Below the pieces are notes generated by a model. That model was not told the origin of the DNA and ran no database searches. It saw only the letters and a list, made by a program, of their open reading frames with translations. DNA of 64,000 bases from Acidocella aromatica (lineage in GTDB: Bacteria > Pseudomonadota > Alphaproteobacteria > Acetobacterales > Acetobacteraceae): the NCBI RefSeq assembly GCF_014201825.1, contig NZ_JACHFJ010000002.1:248001-312000 (forward strand). Reading direction: 5' to 3'. This document shows positions 1 through 8,081 of this stretch, piece by piece; the stretch's first letter is position 1; every line of letters begins with the position of its first letter. Both the position numbers and the translations under genes were made by a program.

Positions 1-216
1 GGTGTCACCCCGGAAACGTTGGCCAACCGCACCCGCACGCTGGTCAGCGCGGTCCGCGCCAACAATGCCAGCATCAGCGACGCCGATCTGACCAATACGC
101 TGGTGGCGGCCTATTGCCCTGTGGTGGCACATACGGCAGGTCTGAGCCTGTCGGCCAAGCAGGAGGCATTGCGTGACTTCATCGCCGGAGCGGCACCGCT
201 TATCGCCGCCCATTAA
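1..216 (+). CDS. C-terminal end of an unrecognised protein (partial at left edge)
   Basis: An open frame enters from the left edge and stops at TAA 214-216, leaving about 71 residues. The visible part is alanine-rich and looks helical, with a single Cys in AAYCPVV. I recognise no domain. The next gene starts inside this one if its GTG at 173 is used, so the two are probably co-transcribed. The function cannot be told from the tail alone. Confidence 0.6.
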   Translation, partial: GVTPETLANRTRTLVSAVRANNASISDADLTNTLVAAYCPVVAHTAGLSLSAKQEALRDFIAGAAPLIAAH

Positions 217-793
217 GGTAGAGACCATAACAGGGGCGGCCATCCTGCCGCTCCTGCCGGACCTCGCGCGGTTGCGCATCACCGTGTTCCGCGAGTTTCC
301 ATATCTGTACGAGGGCGATCCCGCCTACGAACAGACTTATATGCGTGTTTATGCCGAAGCGCCTGCGGCCGCGATCATCATCGCGCGCGATGGCGAGAAG
401 ATCGTCGGCGCTTCCACATGCCTTCCGCTGAGCGCCGAAACGCCGAATGTGCAGAAGCCCTTTCGCGAGGCGGGAATGGATATCTCCAGTATCTTCTATT
501 TCGGCGAGAGCGTGCTGGATTCCGCCTATCGCGGCCGGGGAATCGGGGTGAAATTCTTCGAGGCCCGCGAAACCCAGGCGCGCAAGCATGGCTATCCCGT
601 CACCGCCTTTTGCGCCGTGCAGCGCCCGGCGGACCACCCTGCCCGGCCGAAAGATTACCAGCCACTGGATGATTTCTGGCGCAAGCGCGGCTATGCCCCG
701 CATCCTGATCTGGTCTGCTCCATGTCCTGGCGGGAGGTCGGCGCGGACCACGAGACCACGAAACCACTGATGTTCTGGACCCGTACCCTGTGA
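173..793 (+). CDS. GNAT-family N-acetyltransferase
   Basis: This is a 206-residue protein with the GNAT fold pattern. Strands run through AAIIIARDGEKIVGASTC, then a beta-bulge segment precedes the acetyl-CoA loop, YRGRGIGVKFFEARE, an R/Q-x-x-G-x-G/A type motif near residue 120. An unusual feature is YRDFWRKRGYAP-type spacing near the end (DDFWRKRGYAP), where GNATs often carry a final helix-strand. Substrate is unknown. The start is uncertain: GTG at 173 overlaps the upstream gene by 44 bp, and residues before about 16 are not typical of the family, so translation may begin later. Its TGA overlaps the GTG of the next gene (GTGA, 790-793), which implies translational coupling with the amidase and lpxB downstream. 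Confidence 0.8.
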   Translation: MTSSPERHRLSPPIKVETITGAAILPLLPDLARLRITVFREFPYLYEGDPAYEQTYMRVYAEAPAAAIIIARDGEKIVGASTCLPLSAETPNVQKPFREAGMDISSIFYFGESVLDSAYRGRGIGVKFFEARETQARKHGYPVTAFCAVQRPADHPARPKDYQPLDDFWRKRGYAPHPDLVCSMSWREVGADHETTKPLMFWTRTL

Positions 794-1656
794 AACTCGC
801 CCTCGCCCCGTTCGGCGTCACCCCGCCCCCCAGCTTCAAGGCCTTCATCACCCGCATTGAGCGTCTGGCCGCCGAGGCCGCCCTCGCCGGGGCGGATATT
901 CTGGTGCTGCCGGAATATTTCTCCATGGTGCTGTCGGGGGTGGAGATCAAAACCCCCGACATCGCCGCCGAGCTGGAGTATGTGGTCAAGGCCGCCGACG
1001 AGCTGATCGGGCAAATCACGGTACTGGCCCAGAGGCACAAGCTGCACATCCTGGCGGGTTCGGTGCCAATGCGCAACGCCGATGGCAAGGTGTATAATCG
1101 CGCCCCGTTCATCGCCCCTTCCGGAGCGGTGCGCTACCAGGACAAGCAGGCGATGACCCGGTTCGAGGATGAGCTGTGGCATGTAACCGGCGGCAATGGT
1201 CCAAATGTATTCGAGACCGCTTTCGGGCGCATCGGCGTGTCCATTTGCTACGATTCGGAATTCCCCCTGCATGTGCGCGCCCAGGTGGCGGCAGGGGCCA
1301 AGCTGATCCTCGTGCCGTGCTGTACCGCCTCTATGGCCGGGTTCAACCGCGTGCGCCTCTCCGCCCGCGCCCGCGCCGTGGAGAACCAGTGCTACGTCGC
1401 CGTCGTACCACTGGTGGGCAATGCCGCCTGGTCCGGCTCCATCGACGAAAATATCGGCCACGCCGCGCTCTTCACTCCCTGCGATACCGGCTTCCCCGAT
1501 GACGGAGTCGCCGCCGCCGGGCCACTCAACGAACCGGGTCTGGTGTTCGCGCAGGTGGATTTCGCAGCCATCGACGCCGTGCGCGTGGAAGGCAGCGTGC
1601 TGAACCACCGCGACTGGCAGGAGGTGCCACCCTGCCCTGTCGTGGAACTGGCGTGA
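790..1656 (+). CDS. Carbon-nitrogen hydrolase (nitrilase superfamily)
   Basis: The 288-residue protein has the full Glu-Lys-Cys catalytic set of the nitrilase / omega-amidase superfamily: Glu42 in LPEYFS, Lys119 in YQDKQAMTRFE and Cys153 in SICYDSEFPL. The family hydrolyses non-peptide C-N bonds of amides, nitriles or N-carbamoyl groups in the cytoplasm. The C-terminal part (NAAWSGSIDENIGHA) resembles the nitrilase-GNAT pairs often seen in proteobacteria, in which an acetyltransferase gene sits directly beside the amidase. That matches the overlapping GNAT here. GTG start and GTGA overlaps on both sides place it in the middle of a three-gene run ending in lpxB. The true substrate is not predictable. 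Confidence 0.85.
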   Translation: MKLALAPFGVTPPPSFKAFITRIERLAAEAALAGADILVLPEYFSMVLSGVEIKTPDIAAELEYVVKAADELIGQITVLAQRHKLHILAGSVPMRNADGKVYNRAPFIAPSGAVRYQDKQAMTRFEDELWHVTGGNGPNVFETAFGRIGVSICYDSEFPLHVRAQVAAGAKLILVPCCTASMAGFNRVRLSARARAVENQCYVAVVPLVGNAAWSGSIDENIGHAALFTPCDTGFPDDGVAAAGPLNEPGLVFAQVDFAAIDAVRVEGSVLNHRDWQEVPPCPVVELA

Positions 1657-2792
1657 CGCGCATCTTCATCATCGCTGGCGAGGCCAGCGGGGACGTTCTC
1701 GGCTACCGGCTGATGACGGCGCTGCGGGAATTACGCCCTGACACCCAGTTCAGCGGCATCGGAGGGGCGCGCATGGAGGAGGCCGGGCTGACCTCGCTCT
1801 TCCCCATGCAGGAGCTGGCGCTGATGGGGCTGGCGGAAATCCTCCCTCGCGTGCTGCATCTGAAGAAGCGTCTGGCACAGACGGTCGAGGCCATCCGCGC
1901 CGAGAAACCAGATATCGTGCTGACCATCGACAGCCCCGGCTTTACCCTGCGCGTGCTGAAGGCCATCGGCGCTGGCGGGCCGAAGCGCGTGCATTACGTG
2001 GCGCCTCAGGTCTGGGCCTGGCGGCAGGAGCGAGTGAAGCATTTCCCCGGGCTGTGGGACGAGCTGCTGTGCCTGCTGCCCTTCGAGCCGGAGTTTTTCG
2101 CCCCGCACGGGCTGCATCCGGTGTTCACCGGGCATCCGGTGCTGGAGTCGGGTGCTGATAAGGGCGATGCCGCGCGCTTCTTCGCCCGCCACAGTCTCGC
2201 GCCGGATGCCGTGCCCATCGTGCTGATGCCCGGCTCACGCGTGACCGAGACTAAGCGCCTGCTGCCTGTGTTCCGCGAAACTTTGGCACTGCTGGAGCCG
2301 CAAATCCACGGCCTGCGTCCCGTTGTGGCCGCCGTCGCCGGGGTGGCCGAGCATGTGGCCAGCCATACCGAGGACTGGCCGGTTCGTCCGATCATCGTGC
2401 GCGACGTGGCCGAGCGTTACGACGCCTTCGCCGCCGCGAAAGCCGCGCTGACCAAATCCGGCACCTCGACCCTGGAGCTCGCCATGGCTGGGGTGCCGAT
2501 GGCCGTCACCTACCGGGTGAACCCCATCTCCGCCTTCCTCGGGCGGCGGCTCATCAAGGTGCCTCATGTGGCGATGATCAATCTTCTGGCCCAGCGCGCC
2601 TTGGTGCCGGAGTTGCTGCAGGAGGATTGCCGGGCGGAGAAACTCGCGGCCACGCTCTCGCATCTGCTGCGCGACGAACAAGCCGCCGCCGCCCAGCGCG
2701 CGGGCTATGCCGAGGCACTGGCCACGCTACGCGCCCCGGAAGGCGCACCCTCCAGCGCCGCGGCCAAGGCGATATTGGCCGTGCTGGGGTAA
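1653..2792 (+). CDS. lpxB: Lipid-A-disaccharide synthase
   Basis: LpxB condenses UDP-2,3-diacylglucosamine with 2,3-diacylglucosamine 1-phosphate at the inner membrane to form the tetraacyl disaccharide 1-phosphate of lipid A. The 379-residue length is normal. Family signatures are the N-terminal IIAGEASGD, HYVAPQVWAWR in the middle, the nucleotide-binding LMPGSR and the C-terminal KSGTSTLELA, typical of GT19. GTG start overlaps the preceding amidase gene by four bases. In many alphaproteobacteria lpxB ends an lpxD-fabZ-lpxA-lpxI cluster. Here that cluster is not adjacent, so the lipid A genes are scattered; lpxK and waaA lie 24 kb away in this window. Confidence 0.96.
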   Translation: MTRIFIIAGEASGDVLGYRLMTALRELRPDTQFSGIGGARMEEAGLTSLFPMQELALMGLAEILPRVLHLKKRLAQTVEAIRAEKPDIVLTIDSPGFTLRVLKAIGAGGPKRVHYVAPQVWAWRQERVKHFPGLWDELLCLLPFEPEFFAPHGLHPVFTGHPVLESGADKGDAARFFARHSLAPDAVPIVLMPGSRVTETKRLLPVFRETLALLEPQIHGLRPVVAAVAGVAEHVASHTEDWPVRPIIVRDVAERYDAFAAAKAALTKSGTSTLELAMAGVPMAVTYRVNPISAFLGRRLIKVPHVAMINLLAQRALVPELLQEDCRAEKLAATLSHLLRDEQAAAAQRAGYAEALATLRAPEGAPSSAAAKAILAVLG

Positions 2793-2864
2793 AACATTCC
2801 GTCGCGTTAGATCCTGGAAGGCGCTGACAGCAGGAGATTTCCCCTGAGCAGCAGCACTGCCAGC

Positions 2865-2895
2865 ACGGGGATCGACGTTACCGCCTGATCCCCGT
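2865..2895. terminator. Intergenic hairpin between convergent lpxB and maeB
   Basis: ACGGGGATC (2865-2873) pairs perfectly with GATCCCCGT (2887-2895) around a 13-nt loop. It sits between the stops of lpxB (+) and maeB (-). There is no clear T-run on either side, so it may act as a weak bidirectional terminator or as an RNA 3'-end stabiliser. Confidence 0.45.
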
Positions 2896-2905
2896 CCGTT
2901 TCGGC

Positions 2906-5182
2906 TTACTTCTGCGCCGCCAGCGCCGCCTCCATGGCGGCTACGGCGGAGAGGTTGATGATGCCGCGCGCGGTCACGCTCGGCACCGCGATATGCATCG
3001 GCTTGGCCAGACCCAGCAGGATCGGGCCGACCGTCACGCCATCGCCCGTCGCCTTCACCAGGTTGAAGGCGATGTTGGCGGAGTCGAGATTCGGGAAGAT
3101 CAGCAGATTGGCGATGCCATGCAGCGTCGAGTCGGGCAGCGCCTGATGGCGGATCTGCTCCACCAGCGCGGCGTCACCGTGCATTTCGCCGTCCACTTCC
3201 AACTCGGGGTCGCAAGCATGGATCAGGCTGAGCGCCTGGCGCATCTTTTTCGCGCTAGGCGAGTTAGAGACGCCAAAATTGGAGTGCGAGAGCAGCGCCA
3301 CTTTCGGGGTAATGCCAAAGTGCCGCACGCTCGACGCCGCCATCAGCGTCATCTCGGCGATCTCTTCCGCGCTCGGGTCCATGTTCACATGCGTATCGCA
3401 GAAGAACAGCACGCCGGTTTGCAGGATCAGCGCCGTCATCGCGTACACGCGCCCGGAGCCCGAGCGGCGCGGAATCATGGGCAGCGCGTACTGGAACTGG
3501 CGCCACCAATCTCCAGCGCCGCCGCAGATGGCGGCATCCACCTCGCCCACCGCCAGCAGCATGCCGGCGGCAACGGTGGGGCGCTTGCGCACATGGCGAA
3601 TGGCGGCTTCGGGCGGCGTGCCGCGCCGGCCGACCTTCGCCGAGTAGGCTGCGAGCAGGCGCTTGAACAGCTCCGGCTCCTGGTCCAGATCGAGGATCTC
3701 CACATCCTTGCCGGGCTGCAGGCGCAGGCCAAGCTGCTGAATGCGGCTGACAATCGAATCAGCGCGGCCAAGCAGCACTGGCCGTGCCAACCGGTCATCC
3801 ACCACGCTCTGCACCGCGCGCAACGTGCGCTCGTCCTCGCCCTCGGCATAGACGATACGCGGGTAAGCCTTCCGCGCCATCTCGATAACCGGACGCAGCA
3901 ACTGGCCGGAGCGGAACACGAAACGCTCCAACTCGTGCTTATAGGCCTCGAAATCCTCGATCGGCCGGCGAGCGACCCCCGCATCCATCGCCGCCTGCGC
4001 CACGGCGGGGGCGATGTGCATGATCAGGCGCGGGTCGAACGGCTTGGGAATAATATACTCGGCGCCGAAGGTCGGGGCATGCCCGCCATACGCGGCGGCC
4101 ACAGCCTCGGAGGCCTCCACGCGGGCGAGTTCCGCAATCGCCTTCACCACCGCGAGCTTCATGCTCTCGGTAATGGCGGTGGCGCGCACATCCAGCGCGC
4201 CGCGGAAGATGAAGGGGAAGCACAGGACGTTGTTGACCTGGTTCGGGAAGTCCGAACGCCCGGTGGCGACAATCGCATCCGGCCGCGCGCGGCGCACGAG
4301 GTCCGGCATGATCTCCGGTTCCGGATTCGCCAGGGCCAGGATCAGCGGATTCGGCGCGAGCAGGCCGAGCCACTCTTCCTTGAGCACGCGCGGCGCGGAG
4401 AGGCCCAGGAAGATATCCGCCCCCGGCAGCACTTCCGGCAGGGTGCGCGCATCGGTCACACGGGCCACGTCCTCCAGGGTCGGGTCCAGATTCGGCCGCC
4501 CGGCATACACCACGCCTTCCTTGTCGGTCATGGTGATGTTTTCGGGAGAAGCGCCCAGCGCCTTGAGGATCCTCACGCAGGAGAGCGCGGCGGCACCGGC
4601 ACCGGAGGTGACGATCTTCACTTCCTCGATCTTCTTGCCCTGCACGATCATCGCGTTCAGCACTGCGGCGCCGACGATGATCGCCGTACCGTGCTGGTCA
4701 TCGTGGAACACCGGGATCTTCATCTTCTCGCGCAGAATCTGCTCGATGCGGAAGCATTCCGGGGCCTTGATGTCTTCAAGATTGATGCCGCCGAAGCTCG
4801 GCTCAAGGCGGGCAACGGTCTCGATAAACTTGTCCGGGTCCTGCTCGTTGATCTCGATATCAAACGAATCGATACCGGCGAATTTCTTGAAGAGGACGGC
4901 CTTGCCCTCCATCACCGGCTTGCTGGCGAGCGGGCCGATATTGCCCAGGCCAAGCACCGCCGTTCCATTGGTGATGACAGCGACCAGATTCGCGCGGGAG
5001 GTCAGGTCGAAGGATGCATCTTCATCCTCCACGATCGCATCGCACGCCGCGGCCACGCCGGGCGAATAAGCAAGCGAGAGATCGCGTGAGGTCTCCATTC
5101 GCTTGGTGGCGACAATCGCCAGCTTTCCGGGGCGGGGATACAGATGGTATTCGAGCGCCGCCTTGCGTAAAACGTCATCCAT
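2906..5182 (-). CDS. maeB: NADP-dependent malic enzyme with phosphotransacetylase-like domain
   Basis: This 758-residue two-domain protein decarboxylates malate to pyruvate with NADP+, feeding NADPH and gluconeogenic pyruvate. Residues 1 to about 425 are the malic enzyme part, with the catalytic Tyr39 in LAYSPGVA, Lys94 in MEGKAVLFKKFAG and the metal/NAD region DDQHGTAIIVGAA. Residues from about 430 are a phosphotransacetylase-like domain (YAEGEDERTLRA, ITPKVALLSHSNFG). In MaeB proteins that domain is generally regulatory (acetyl-CoA) rather than active. The length and order match the family. ATG start; a minus-strand tRNA-Leu gene lies upstream. It faces lpxB. Confidence 0.95.
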   Translation of the reverse strand: MDDVLRKAALEYHLYPRPGKLAIVATKRMETSRDLSLAYSPGVAAACDAIVEDEDASFDLTSRANLVAVITNGTAVLGLGNIGPLASKPVMEGKAVLFKKFAGIDSFDIEINEQDPDKFIETVARLEPSFGGINLEDIKAPECFRIEQILREKMKIPVFHDDQHGTAIIVGAAVLNAMIVQGKKIEEVKIVTSGAGAAALSCVRILKALGASPENITMTDKEGVVYAGRPNLDPTLEDVARVTDARTLPEVLPGADIFLGLSAPRVLKEEWLGLLAPNPLILALANPEPEIMPDLVRRARPDAIVATGRSDFPNQVNNVLCFPFIFRGALDVRATAITESMKLAVVKAIAELARVEASEAVAAAYGGHAPTFGAEYIIPKPFDPRLIMHIAPAVAQAAMDAGVARRPIEDFEAYKHELERFVFRSGQLLRPVIEMARKAYPRIVYAEGEDERTLRAVQSVVDDRLARPVLLGRADSIVSRIQQLGLRLQPGKDVEILDLDQEPELFKRLLAAYSAKVGRRGTPPEAAIRHVRKRPTVAAGMLLAVGEVDAAICGGAGDWWRQFQYALPMIPRRSGSGRVYAMTALILQTGVLFFCDTHVNMDPSAEEIAEMTLMAASSVRHFGITPKVALLSHSNFGVSNSPSAKKMRQALSLIHACDPELEVDGEMHGDAALVEQIRHQALPDSTLHGIANLLIFPNLDSANIAFNLVKATGDGVTVGPILLGLAKPMHIAVPSVTARGIINLSAVAAMEAALAAQK

Positions 5183-5276
5183 GTTTGCATTCTCCCCTGT
5201 AGTCCGAGGGTTTCATGGACCAACCGCCGTGGCGGTACAACCCTGGTCTTACACAAGTTTTTTTAAAAGGAGAAAA

Positions 5277-5362
5277 TGGTGCGGTCGAGAAGACTCGAAC
5301 TTCCACGGGGTTTCCCCCACAAGCACCTCAAGCTTGCGCGTCTACCATTCCGCCACGACCGC
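5277..5362 (-). tRNA. tRNA-Leu (anticodon GAG), CCA encoded
   Basis: Read on the minus strand, the gene begins GCGGTCG at 5362 and closes with CGACCGC followed by discriminator A and an encoded CCA (5279-5277). The anticodon arm is CAAGC-TTGAGGT-GCTTG, giving anticodon GAG for CUC/CUU codons. The long variable arm (GTGGGGGAAACCCC region) is the class II arm expected of tRNA-Leu. The T arm has GTTCGAGTC. It stands alone between maeB and lipB. Confidence 0.95.
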
Positions 5363-5412
5363 ACGTAAACGAAACCGCCATGCCGAAGCATGACGCTGGG
5401 AGCCTATAGACG

Positions 5413-6063
5413 ATGATTTTTACGCCTGCAACCTGGGAGACCTCTCCTGGACTCACAAATTATGATTTTGCGCTGGAACGCATGCAGGAGCGCGCTGCCG
5501 CGATCCGCGAAAACGGCGCGGAAGAGCTGGTCTGGCTGGTGGAACACCCGCCGCTCTACACCGCCGGAACCTCGGCCAAGCCTGAAGATTTGCAGGATTC
5601 CAGCCGATTCCCCACCTACACGGCCGGGCGCGGCGGGCAATGGACCTATCACGGCCCCGGCCAGCGCGTGGCCTATGTGATGCTGGACCTCACCCGCCCG
5701 CACGGCACCATCCCGGCGCGGGATGTGCGCTGCTACGTGGCGGGACTCGAGCGCTGGGTGATCGAGACGCTGAGGGAATTCGGCATCAAGGGCGAGATTC
5801 GCGAGGGCCGGGTCGGCATCTGGGTGGTCCGCCCCGATGGCGCGGAGGACAAGATCGGCGCCATCGGCGTGCGCGTCACGCGATGGGTGAGCTGGCATGG
5901 GCTGGCACTGAACGTGAACCCCGATTTGAGCCATTTTACCGGCATCGTGCCTTGTGGCATCCGCGAGCACGGGGTGACGAGTCTGCACGATCTTGGGGTG
6001 AAGGTTAGCATGGACGAGGTGGACGCTGCCTTGCGGCGCAACTGGAGCAAAGTGTTCGGATGA
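5413..6063 (+). CDS. lipB: Lipoyl(octanoyl) transferase
   Basis: LipB moves the octanoyl group from acyl carrier protein to lipoyl domains of 2-oxoacid dehydrogenases and the glycine cleavage H protein, the first step of de novo lipoate attachment. The 216-residue protein shows [12 protein letters not shown] near the N-terminus, [17 protein letters not shown], the catalytic-lysine segment [13 protein letters not shown] and the catalytic cysteine in [14 protein letters not shown] at 5413 was chosen because it gives the family-typical N-terminus. It overlaps the next small frame by four bases (ATGA, 6060-6063). Confidence 0.95.
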   Translation: MIFTPATWETSPGLTNYDFALERMQERAAAIRENGAEELVWLVEHPPLYTAGTSAKPEDLQDSSRFPTYTAGRGGQWTYHGPGQRVAYVMLDLTRPHGTIPARDVRCYVAGLERWVIETLREFGIKGEIREGRVGIWVVRPDGAEDKIGAIGVRVTRWVSWHGLALNVNPDLSHFTGIVPCGIREHGVTSLHDLGVKVSMDEVDAALRRNWSKVFG

Positions 6064-6245
6064 AGATTTTCGTCTACGGCATGCTGATCGACAAAGCCTC
6101 GCTCGACCGCTGTGCGGGCAAGCCGGTGATCACCCAGCCGGAATACGCGATGTTACGCGGGTTCACCCGAGTCTACATCTACCTGCGTGGGGCGCGGGTG
6201 TTCACGCGGCCAAGGTGGCCGCGCCTCCCTATGAGAAGATCATGA
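6060..6245 (+). pseudogene. Decayed gamma-glutamylcyclotransferase-like gene
   Basis: The 61-codon frame starts with [16 protein letters not shown] and YAMLRGFTRVYI, which matches the N-terminus of AIG2/GGCT-like proteins (consensus FVYGTL...). Those proteins normally run 110-170 residues. After about residue 45 the frame degenerates into Arg/Pro-rich sequence and stops. In the other frames downstream, fragments such as YEKIM (about 6229-6243) and DPSQPEFLIH (about 6246-6275) look like a real C-terminus. This suggests an internal deletion plus frameshifts. It overlaps lipB's stop by ATGA. Alternatively it is a short expressed peptide. The homology of the first 40 residues is fairly clear; the pseudogene reading is inference. 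Confidence 0.5.
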
Positions 6246-6283
6246 CCCTTCGCAGCCGGAGTTTCTGATCCATATAGTGGGCC

Positions 6284-7291
6284 ATGAAACTTTCAGTCCT
6301 CGATCAATCCCCGATGAAAAGCGGTGTCTCGCCGGATGAATGCATCCGCGAGACGCTGGACCTCGCCAAATCCTGCGAGGCTTATGGCTATCATCGCTAC
6401 TGGCTCTCCGAGCACCATAATTCTGAGGCCCTGGCTGGTTCGGCGCCCGAGGTGTTGATGGCTGCCATCGCCGCCACCACCAGCCGCATCCGGCTGGGTT
6501 CGGCGGGGATCATGCTGCCGCATTACTCGGCCTTTAAGGTCGCGGAACAGTTCCGGGTGCTGGAAGCCATCGCACCAGGACGGATCGACCTCGGCGTCGG
6601 CCGCGCGCCCGGCGCCGATGGCCGCACGGCTTTAGCCCTCAACCCCAACGCCTCGCACGCGGCGGATGCCTTCCCCGCCCAGGTGCGGGATCTTCAGGCC
6701 TGGACCTCGGGCGCTGAGCTGCCGCTGGACCACCCCTTCCGTACCCTGCGCGCCGAGCCGCGCGGGCCTTTCGCCCCGCAAATGTGGATTCTCGGCTCCT
6801 CCAATTACGGCGCCCAACTCGCCGCCTGGTTCGGCCTGCCCTATTGCTTCGCTTATTTCTTCTCAGATGGCGAAGGGGCCGCCGAAGCGCTGGAGATCTA
6901 CCGCACGCAGTTCCGCCCCTCCGCCGTGTTGGATAAGCCGCATTGCGGCATCGTCGTATGGGCCTTCGCGGCTGATACCCAGGCGGAGGCCGATTACTGG
7001 TTCCGCTCCCGCGCGCTTATCCAGACCATCCGCCCGCGCGGGCGCTTTCTCGCTCTGCCCACGCCGGAAGAGGCCGAGACCGTGGAGCTGACCGAAATTG
7101 AGAAAGAGCGCATGGAGGGGATTAAAGCGCGGGCCTTTGTCGGCACAGGGCAAGAGACAGCCAACCGCCTGCGCGCCCTCTGCGCCGAGCTGAAGGCCGA
7201 TGAGCTGGTCATCACCACCGGCGTCACCAACCACGAGGTCCGCCGCAACTCCTTCAAATTGCTGGCGGAAGCATTCGGGCTAGGCGCGTAA
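6284..7291 (+). CDS. LLM-class flavin-dependent oxidoreductase (luciferase-like)
   Basis: The 335-residue protein belongs to the bacterial luciferase-like monooxygenase superfamily, group 1 (MsnO8/YhbW-like). The start MKLSVLDQSPMKSG and the segments YHRYWLSEHHN, IRLGSAGIMLPHYS, PGRIDLGVGRAPG and WILGSSNYGAQLAAWFGLPY are typical. These enzymes use reduced FMN supplied by a separate reductase to oxygenate an unknown organic substrate. A flavin reductase domain gene lies in the same window at 12.8 kb, though not adjacent. The C-terminus overlaps that of ruvX on the opposite strand by 12 bp. Confidence 0.9.
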   Translation: MKLSVLDQSPMKSGVSPDECIRETLDLAKSCEAYGYHRYWLSEHHNSEALAGSAPEVLMAAIAATTSRIRLGSAGIMLPHYSAFKVAEQFRVLEAIAPGRIDLGVGRAPGADGRTALALNPNASHAADAFPAQVRDLQAWTSGAELPLDHPFRTLRAEPRGPFAPQMWILGSSNYGAQLAAWFGLPYCFAYFFSDGEGAAEALEIYRTQFRPSAVLDKPHCGIVVWAFAADTQAEADYWFRSRALIQTIRPRGRFLALPTPEEAETVELTEIEKERMEGIKARAFVGTGQETANRLRALCAELKADELVITTGVTNHEVRRNSFKLLAEAFGLGA

Positions 7292-7741
7292 CGCGTCGAG
7301 CGCCTTTTGCAGGATGGCCTGGGCTGCGAGCTTGTCGATGATCTCGTCACGCCGCGCCCGGCTCACCCCGGCCTCGATGAGGCGTTCATGCGTCTCGGCG
7401 GTGGTGTAGCTCTCGTCAACCATGGCCACCGGCAGTCCTGTGGCGGCGCTGATACCATGCGCCCAGTCCCGCGCCGCCTGGGCGCGGGGGCCGAGCTTCT
7501 GCTCGCCATCCAAGGGCAAGCCGATAATCAGCCCCCCGACCCCTTCCTTCGCGGCGATGGCCGCAATCTCGGCGGCGTTCTGCTTCATCTTGGCCCGGAC
7601 CAGCGTGGTGCACGGGCTGGCGATCTGCCGGTTCACGTCCGACAGCGCCACGCCGATGCGCTTGGAGCCAGGGTCCAGCCCGAGCAGCCGCGCACCGGGG
7701 GCGAGCTGGGCGGAAAAATCAGCGAGGTTGTAGAGGGGCAT
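7280..7741 (-). CDS. ruvX: Holliday junction resolvase-like RuvX (YqgF)
   Basis: The 153-residue RNase H-fold protein carries the family signature [16 protein letters not shown] (catalytic Asp23), [18 protein letters not shown] and the acidic C-terminal [15 protein letters not shown]. YqgF/RuvX is proposed to process 16S rRNA 5' ends and/or Holliday junctions. The gene is divergent from gatC with about 50 bp between the starts, so both must share a compact promoter region. That arrangement (ruvX next to gatCAB) is common in alphaproteobacteria. ATG start at 7741. Confidence 0.93.
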   Translation of the reverse strand: MPLYNLADFSAQLAPGARLLGLDPGSKRIGVALSDVNRQIASPCTTLVRAKMKQNAAEIAAIAAKEGVGGLIIGLPLDGEQKLGPRAQAARDWAHGISAATGLPVAMVDESYTTAETHERLIEAGVSRARRDEIIDKLAAQAILQKALDALRA

Positions 7742-7793
7742 GGCCGCCTGTATGGTCCGCCCGGAATTTCAAGCCAATAGATATGAGGCAAAA

Positions 7794-8081
7794 ATGTCGC
7801 TGGATGCCGCTACGGTGCGCCGTATTGCGAGACTGGCCCGGATACGGGTCGATGATACCGAGGTCGAAACCCTGAAATCCGAGCTGAACGCCATTCTTGG
7901 CTATGTTGAGCAGCTTGGCGAGGTGAACGTGGATGGCATCGAGCCGCTTTCGGGCGGCGCGCAGATGGCCCTGCGCCAGCGCGAGGATTACGTGACCGAT
8001 GGCGAGATCGCCGAGAAGGTCCTCGCCAACGCGCCCGACCGGGAGCAGAACTTCTTTGCCGTGCCGAAAGTGGTGGAATGA
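7794..8081 (+). CDS. gatC: Glutamyl-tRNA(Gln)/aspartyl-tRNA(Asn) amidotransferase subunit C
   Basis: GatC (95 residues) is the small stabilising subunit of the GatCAB amidotransferase that converts mischarged Glu-tRNA(Gln) or Asp-tRNA(Asn). Typical features are [12 protein letters not shown] at the start, [21 protein letters not shown] in the middle and the C-terminal [10 protein letters not shown]. The open frame extends 18 codons further upstream, but ATG at 7794 is preferred: it gives the family N-terminus and follows GAGGCAAAA. It overlaps gatA by ATGA. Confidence 0.94.
   Translation: MSLDAATVRRIARLARIRVDDTEVETLKSELNAILGYVEQLGEVNVDGIEPLSGGAQMALRQREDYVTDGEIAEKVLANAPDREQNFFAVPKVVE

Noticed and set aside
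2993-5089. A 698-residue open frame on the plus strand opposite maeB
   Set aside because: It is rich in His, Arg and Gly, lacks any family pattern and lies wholly antisense to a clear malic enzyme gene. It is a GC-rich shadow frame.
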